From the NCBI GenBank assembly GCA_937910255.1, contig CALEOQ010000421.1:1-16110 (forward strand): a DNA stretch of 16,110 nucleotides, read 5' to 3'. Positions 12,072-16,110 of this stretch are shown here, piece after piece. Numbering within the stretch: position 1 is the first letter of the stretch; each line of letters opens with the position of its first letter. The notes beneath the pieces were generated by a model that saw nothing but the letters and a program-made list of their open reading frames with translations, was not told the origin of the DNA and did not search any database. The DNA is from an uncultured Caulobacteraceae bacterium (GTDB lineage: Bacteria > Pseudomonadota > Alphaproteobacteria > Caulobacterales > Caulobacteraceae). Both the position numbers and the translations under genes were made by a program.

Positions 12072-12950
12072 TCAGTCCTCGACCACCTCGCCGGCGGCGA
12101 TGCGGCGGTAGCGGGCCTCCATCAGGGCGAAGAGGCCGAAGGCGACCAGGCCCAGCGCCACCAGCACCAGCAGGGGGGAGCCGAAAGGGGCGCGCTCCAG
12201 GGCCTGGAGCGCATCGCCCAGGCCCGCGGCGTCCTCGGCCTGGGCCGACAGACCCGCCCTCGCCAGCATGCCGCCGGCCACCAGGAAGGCCAGGCCCCGG
12301 GCGCCATAGCCGATGCGGCCCACCAGGCCCGCGGCCTGGCTGAGCCGGTCTTCGCAGACCAGCCGTTCGTCCAGATTTCCCCGGGCCGCCTTGACCATAT
12401 TGGCGAGGCCCGCGGCCATGATGAAGACGCCCACCCCGACGATCAGCCATACGCCGCCGGGCATGCTCAGGGCCTGCTGGGCGGCGGCCTGTTCGGCGTC
12501 CCGGTCATCGGGCTCGGCCAGGTCCTCCAGGGCGTCCAGGGCGCCGAACACCGAATAGCCCAGGCCGCCATAGACGAAGCCGCTGATCGCCTGACCGATG
12601 CGCGAGAGGATGGCCTTCAGCTCGCGACCCTGCCGGTCGGCGTCGAACACCGACTGCAGCAGGCGCCAGCCGGCGAAGCCGTAGAGGCCAAGGCCGGTGA
12701 TCCACAAAAGGACATAGCCGAGCGGCCATTCGGCCCAGGCCCGCAGGGCGCCCATCGAGCCCTCGGCCTCCGGGACAAGCTCGACGGCCGCCAGCACGGC
12801 GATGACCCCGATGCTCAGATAGACGAAGCCCCGGGCCGCGTAGCCGAACCGGCAGGCCAGCTGGGCCAGGGCGCCCAACGGCGCGTCACCCAGCCAGCGA
12901 AGGGTCTGGCGGAGCGCCGTCTCGGCGTCGTGTTCGGAGGCTGTGGTCAT
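12072..12950 (-). CDS. DUF1206 family membrane protein
   Basis: 292 residues made of three tandem copies of a two-helix unit. Each begins with a GYAARGFVYLSIG-like motif: RFGYAARGFVYLSIG (about 34-48), IGQAISGFVYGGLGY (about 117-131) and IGYGARGLAFLVAGG (about 213-227). This gives about six membrane segments, the standard DUF1206 architecture; its function is unknown. An acidic loop (EDLAEPDDRDAEQ) follows the second unit. It lies 53 nt after the polA stop codon and could be reached by read-through, but a full-consensus GGAAC-N17-CGTT stress promoter fills that gap. The expected start of transcription is only 3-4 nt before ATG 12950 and no ribosome-binding site is present, so the stress transcript would be almost leaderless. 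It faces the metallophosphatase gene tail to tail with a 6-nt gap. Confidence 0.92.
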   Translation of the reverse strand: MTTASEHDAETALRQTLRWLGDAPLGALAQLACRFGYAARGFVYLSIGVIAVLAAVELVPEAEGSMGALRAWAEWPLGYVLLWITGLGLYGFAGWRLLQSVFDADRQGRELKAILSRIGQAISGFVYGGLGYSVFGALDALEDLAEPDDRDAEQAAAQQALSMPGGVWLIVGVGVFIMAAGLANMVKAARGNLDERLVCEDRLSQAAGLVGRIGYGARGLAFLVAGGMLARAGLSAQAEDAAGLGDALQALERAPFGSPLLVLVALGLVAFGLFALMEARYRRIAAGEVVED

Positions 12951-12961
12951 GGCCGGGCGGG

Positions 12962-12987
12962 AACGTGCCCGCGACGGCCAAGGTTCC
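12962..12987 (-). promoter_or_regulatory. EcfG/SigT-type general stress promoter of the DUF1206 gene
   Basis: On the minus strand GGAAC (12987-12983), a 17-nt spacer and CGTT (12965-12962) give a full match to the EcfG/SigT consensus. It lies in the 53-nt gap between polA and the DUF1206 gene and points at the latter. The -10 ends 11 nt before the ATG. Confidence 0.7.
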
Positions 12988-13003
12988 GGTCGCGCCCTGG
13001 CCT

Positions 13004-15841
13004 TTAGTGGGCGTCGTCCCAGTTGGCCGCGGCGCGGGCCTCCACCACCAGGGGCACGGAGAAGGCCACCGCCGGTTCGGACGCGGTCTCCATCACCTTC
13101 TTGATGACGGCGATGGCGGCCTCGGCCTCGGCTTCCGGCGCTTCGAACACCAGTTCGTCGTGCACCTGCAGCAGCATCCTGGCCTCAAGCCCCTCGGCGG
13201 CCAGCGCGCCTGGCATGCGGATCATGGCCCGGCGGATGACGTCGGCGGCCGTGCCCTGGATCGGCGCATTGATGGCGGCGCGGTCGGCGAAGGCGCGCAT
13301 GCCGGCGGCCTTGGCGCCGACCTCGGGGATGTTCACCTTGCGGCCGAACAGGGTGGTGACGAAGCCCTGGGACCGAACCTTGGCCTTTTCGGCGTCCATG
13401 TAATCGCGGATGCCGGGGAAACGTTCGAAATAGGTGCGGATATAGGCCCCGGCCTCGTCCTGCGGGATCGACAGCTGGTTGGCCAGGCCAAAGGCCGAGA
13501 TGCCATAGACGATGCCGAAATTGATCGCCTTGGCGCGGCGGCGCGTCTCGGCCGGCATGCCCTCGATGGGCACGCCGAACATCTCGGACGCCGTCATGGC
13601 GTGGATGTCCAGCCCGTCCTGGAAGGCGCGCTTCAGCTGCGGAATGTCGCCCATATGGGCCAGGATGCGCAGCTCGATCTGGCTGTAGTCGGCGCTGATC
13701 AGCAGCTTGCCGGGCTCGGCCACGAAGGCCTTGCGGATCTTGCGGCCCTCCTCGGTGCGGATCGGGATGTTCTGCAGATTGGGGTCCGACGAGGACAGCC
13801 GCCCGGTGGTGGTGGCCGCCAGCGCGAACGAGGTGTGGACGCGGCGGGTGTCCGGCGCGATGGCCGAAACAAGCGCGTCGGTATAGGTGCCCTTCAGCTT
13901 GGAGAGCTGGCGCCAGTCCAGCAGGACCCGCGGCAACTCATGGCCTTGGGCGGCCAGCTCCTCCAGCACCGAGGCGTCGGTGGACGAGGCGCCCGAGGCC
14001 GTGGTGCGCTTCGGCGCCAGGCCCATCTCCTGGTACAGGATCTCGCCCACCTGCTTGGGCGAGCCCAGGTTGAACGGCCGGCCGGCCAGCTCGTGGGCCT
14101 TGGCCTCGAACTCGGCCATGCGCAGGGCGAAGTCGTTGGACAGCTTGCGCAGGTGTTCGGGGTCCACCGAAATGCCGGCCACCTCCATGTCGGCCAGCAC
14201 GGCGGCCAGCGGCCGCTCCAGGGTCTCATAGACGGTCGACAGGCCTGCGGGCGCGAGCTTGGGTTTCAGCACCTCATAGAGGCGAAGGGTGACGTCGGCG
14301 TCCTCGGCCGCGTAGCAGGTGGCGGCCTTCAGCTCGACCTTCTTGAAGCTCTTCTGCCCCTTGCCGGTCCCGGCCACCTGCTTGAACGGGATGGGCTCGT
14401 GGTTCAGCCACAGGCGCGACAGCTCGTCCATGCCGTGGCCATGCAGGCCCGCCTCCAGCACATAGGAGATCAGCATGGTGTCCTCGACCGGGGCCACCCG
14501 CACGCCATAGCGCGACAGGACGGCCAGGTCGTACTTGGCGTTCTGGGCGATCTTCAGGACCGCCGGGTCCTCCAGCATCGGCTTCAGAAGCTCGATGGCG
14601 ATGGGTAGCGGGATCTGGGTGAGGTCGGACGGGGCGTCCAGCGCCAGGCCGTCCATCTCCTCATGGGCCAGCGGGATGTAGCAGGCCTGGCCGGGCGCGA
14701 TGGCCAGCGACACGCCGCAGAGGCCGGCGCTGGCCGACGACAGCGCGTCGGTCTCGGTGTCGAAGGCCACCACGCCGCTGGCCCGGGCCTTCTCGATCCA
14801 GGCCTCCAGCGTGGCCACATCGCGCACGCATTCATAGCCGTTGACGTCTATGGCCGGCGCCTCGGGCGCCGCGCGCGGTTCCGGCGCCGGCTGGGAGGGG
14901 GCTGCGTCGCCCGCGCTCACCCGCCTGGCCAGACTGCGGAACTGCATCTCTTCGAGGAAGGCGGCCAGGACGGCGGGCTCGGGCTCAGCCACGGCCAGGT
15001 CGTCGATGGGGGCGGGCAGGGGGGTGTCGCAATCCAGCTGCACCAGCTGGCGCGACAGGCGGATCTGGTCGGCGAAGTTGATCAGGGTCTCGCGCCGCTT
15101 GGGCTGCTTGATCTCGCCGGCCCGGGCCAACAGGGTGTCGAGGTCGCCATATTCATTGATCAGCTGGGCGGCGGTCTTGATGCCGATCCCCGGCGCGCCC
15201 GGCACATTGTCGACGGAGTCGCCGCACAGCGCCTGGACGTCCACCACCTTTTCCGGCGGCACCCCGAACTTCTCGATCACCTGCTCGCGGCCGATCTTCA
15301 GGTTCTTCATGGTGTCGAGCATGGAGACCCGGTCGCCGACCAGCTGCATCAGGTCCTTGTCCGACGAGATGATGGTCACCTCGCCGCCGGCGTCGCGCAC
15401 CTTGCAGGCATAGGCCGCGATCAGGTCGTCGGCCTCATAGCCGGGCAGCTCCAGGCTGGGCACGCCGAAGGCCCTCGTCGCCTCCCGCACCAGGGGAAAC
15501 TGCGGGATCAGGTCCTCGGGCGGCGGCGGCCGGTGGGCCTTGTACTGGTCATAGAGGGCGTTGCGGAACGTCTTCTCCGAATGGTCGAAGATCACCGCCA
15601 GGTGGGTGGGGCCATCGACCTGGGCCCGCATCTCCACCAGCAGCTTCCACAGCATGTTGCAGAAGCCCGACACCGCCCCGATGGGCAGGCCGTCGCTCTT
15701 GCGGGTCAGCGGCGGCAGGGCGTGATAGGCGCGGAAGATATAGCCCGACCCATCCACCAGAAAGAGCCGCACCGGCGGCCCATCCTGAGTGGGCGTCCGC
15801 GGCAGGTCCGGCAGGGGGGCGGTCTCAAGCGTGTCGGTCAT
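13004..15841 (-). CDS. polA: DNA polymerase I
   Basis: 945 residues with all three domains of a full-length PolA, which removes RNA primers and fills gaps in replication and repair. The 5'-3' exonuclease is at about 24-290 (LFLVDGSGYIFRAYHALPPL, then GYEADDLIAAYA and GDSVDNVPG with its acidic metal ligands). The 3'-5' exonuclease starts at about 340 with FDTETDAL near 360, so its catalytic Asp and Glu are kept and proofreading should be active. The polymerase domain follows, with motif A DYSQIELR near 717, O-helix RRRAKAINFGIVYG near 771 and motif C QVHDELVFE near 892. The frame is open for a further 44 codons upstream, but ATG 15841 (MTDTLETAPL) is chosen because the upstream residues are not PolA-like. 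No Shine-Dalgarno precedes it, consistent with the leaderless promoter noted separately. DUF1206 follows after 53 nt. Confidence 0.97.
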   Translation of the reverse strand: MTDTLETAPLPDLPRTPTQDGPPVRLFLVDGSGYIFRAYHALPPLTRKSDGLPIGAVSGFCNMLWKLLVEMRAQVDGPTHLAVIFDHSEKTFRNALYDQYKAHRPPPPEDLIPQFPLVREATRAFGVPSLELPGYEADDLIAAYACKVRDAGGEVTIISSDKDLMQLVGDRVSMLDTMKNLKIGREQVIEKFGVPPEKVVDVQALCGDSVDNVPGAPGIGIKTAAQLINEYGDLDTLLARAGEIKQPKRRETLINFADQIRLSRQLVQLDCDTPLPAPIDDLAVAEPEPAVLAAFLEEMQFRSLARRVSAGDAAPSQPAPEPRAAPEAPAIDVNGYECVRDVATLEAWIEKARASGVVAFDTETDALSSASAGLCGVSLAIAPGQACYIPLAHEEMDGLALDAPSDLTQIPLPIAIELLKPMLEDPAVLKIAQNAKYDLAVLSRYGVRVAPVEDTMLISYVLEAGLHGHGMDELSRLWLNHEPIPFKQVAGTGKGQKSFKKVELKAATCYAAEDADVTLRLYEVLKPKLAPAGLSTVYETLERPLAAVLADMEVAGISVDPEHLRKLSNDFALRMAEFEAKAHELAGRPFNLGSPKQVGEILYQEMGLAPKRTTASGASSTDASVLEELAAQGHELPRVLLDWRQLSKLKGTYTDALVSAIAPDTRRVHTSFALAATTTGRLSSSDPNLQNIPIRTEEGRKIRKAFVAEPGKLLISADYSQIELRILAHMGDIPQLKRAFQDGLDIHAMTASEMFGVPIEGMPAETRRRAKAINFGIVYGISAFGLANQLSIPQDEAGAYIRTYFERFPGIRDYMDAEKAKVRSQGFVTTLFGRKVNIPEVGAKAAGMRAFADRAAINAPIQGTAADVIRRAMIRMPGALAAEGLEARMLLQVHDELVFEAPEAEAEAAIAVIKKVMETASEPAVAFSVPLVVEARAAANWDDAH

Positions 15842-15848
15842 GCGCGGG

Positions 15849-15877
15849 AAGATAGGCGCGCGAGGGGCGGTGGTCAC
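15849..15877 (-). promoter_or_regulatory. candidate leaderless promoter of polA
   Basis: On the minus strand GTGACC (15877-15872) and TATCTT (15854-15849) are separated by exactly 17 bp. The -10 ends 7 nt before the A of ATG 15841, so transcription should start at or within a base of the start codon. The absence of a ribosome-binding site fits this. Confidence 0.45.
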
Positions 15878-15970
15878 GTGCGGAGGTGGGGGGCACGGTT
15901 GGAAATGATGGGCCTTGCAAGCGCCCCACAAGCCATCTGAGGCGGCTGAATGTGATGATATACGCCCAAG

Positions 15971-16003
15971 CAAAAAGGGGTGGTGACTGCTGCCACCACC
16001 CCT
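15971..16003 (-). terminator. intrinsic terminator for the RNA gene at the right edge
   Basis: Read on the minus strand, AGGGGTGGTG (16003-15994) pairs perfectly with CACCACCCCT (15985-15976) over an 8-nt loop and runs into five T residues (15976-15972). This is a textbook Rho-independent terminator, ending a transcript that comes from the right and stopping it before the polA promoter. Confidence 0.88.
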
Positions 16004-16110
16004 AATCGCTACGACCGCTTCTTGGAGGGCCGTACGGTCTCAGCACGGAACACCCTCCGGTAGGGGAAGAGTGTAGATCCGCGTGGTCCCCGACCCCTTA
16101 CAACAACACC
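16004..16110 (-). ncRNA. ssrS: structured RNA, 3' part; candidate 6S RNA
   Basis: The DNA between the window edge and the terminator has no convincing reading frame but folds as a rod on the minus strand. ACACTC...TCC pairs with GGA.GGGTGT as an apical hairpin; outside it GCGGA pairs with TCCGT, then GGTC with GACC, and AGGG with CCCT, separated by internal loops. A long rod with an open central region, a TCCAAGAAGC stretch on the 3' strand, and an intrinsic terminator directly after are what I would expect of 6S RNA, which binds the sigma-70 RNA polymerase holoenzyme like an open promoter. The resemblance is from memory. The 5' part lies beyond the window. It could be another small RNA. SRP RNA, tmRNA and RNase P RNA motifs are not seen. 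Confidence 0.5.

Noticed and set aside
12965..15940. Two long open frames (547 and 425 codons) antisense to polA
   Set aside because: They mirror polA in the complementary frame, have low-complexity composition, and the sense strand holds every PolA motif.
1..16110. CRISPR array, insertion sequence with terminal repeats, or complete prophage
   Set aside because: No regularly spaced repeats, no transposase, and no capsid, terminase or integrase genes are present. Phage-like content is limited to the polymerase fragment and the HNH gene.

Overview
The window reads as a chromosomal segment of a high-GC alphaproteobacterium, most likely a member of Caulobacteraceae (Caulobacter or Phenylobacterium type). 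The main grounds are a TonB-dependent receptor of the Xanthomonas/Caulobacter class, two GGAAC-N16/17-CGTT promoters of the EcfG/SigT general-stress type, and a PolA with the alphaproteobacterial layout. The genus is an inference from family resemblance; no search was run.

Left third (1 to about 4460), accessory DNA. Base composition is visibly less extreme and the genes look transferred. From left to right: a truncated EVE-like domain gene (minus); a 295-residue uncharacterised protein with an RNPAAH motif of the HEPN RNase type (minus); a resolvase-like intergenic region with repeated GCGTCAC/GTGACGC motifs; a serine resolvase; an overlapping gene for a conserved uncharacterised protein with an Ada-like metal-binding motif; a broken piece of a phage-type family A DNA polymerase; and, starting exactly where the polymerase homology stops, a phage HNH homing-type endonuclease. 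This looks like the remains of one or more mobile elements.

Middle (4460-11210), transport and envelope genes. An AT-rich regulatory stretch with two dyads leads to a large TonB-dependent receptor whose ribosome-binding site sits in a stable hairpin. A terminator follows, then a stress-type promoter driving a 22-residue single-pass membrane peptide too short for ordinary gene calling, and a 20-bp imperfect hairpin. After that comes a two-gene operon behind a structured, roughly 100-nt leader: a DUF389 inner-membrane protein with a C-terminal OmpA-like extension, and an SLC13/DASS-type permease whose GTG start overlaps the DUF389 stop by 4 nt.

Right third (11210-16110). A PPP-family metallophosphatase converges, with a 6-nt gap, on a DUF1206 membrane protein. 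The DUF1206 gene lies 53 nt downstream of polA on the minus strand but has its own stress-type promoter in that gap. polA (945 residues, all three domains) has a promoter placed so that its mRNA would be leaderless. The right edge holds an intrinsic terminator on the minus strand, fed from a structured RNA running off the window that resembles alphaproteobacterial 6S RNA.

The best leads are the HEPN/EVE/resolvase island, the polymerase fragment joined to an HNH gene, the two stress promoters (one with a micro-protein, one with DUF1206), and the structured leaders of the receptor and of the DUF389-permease operon.
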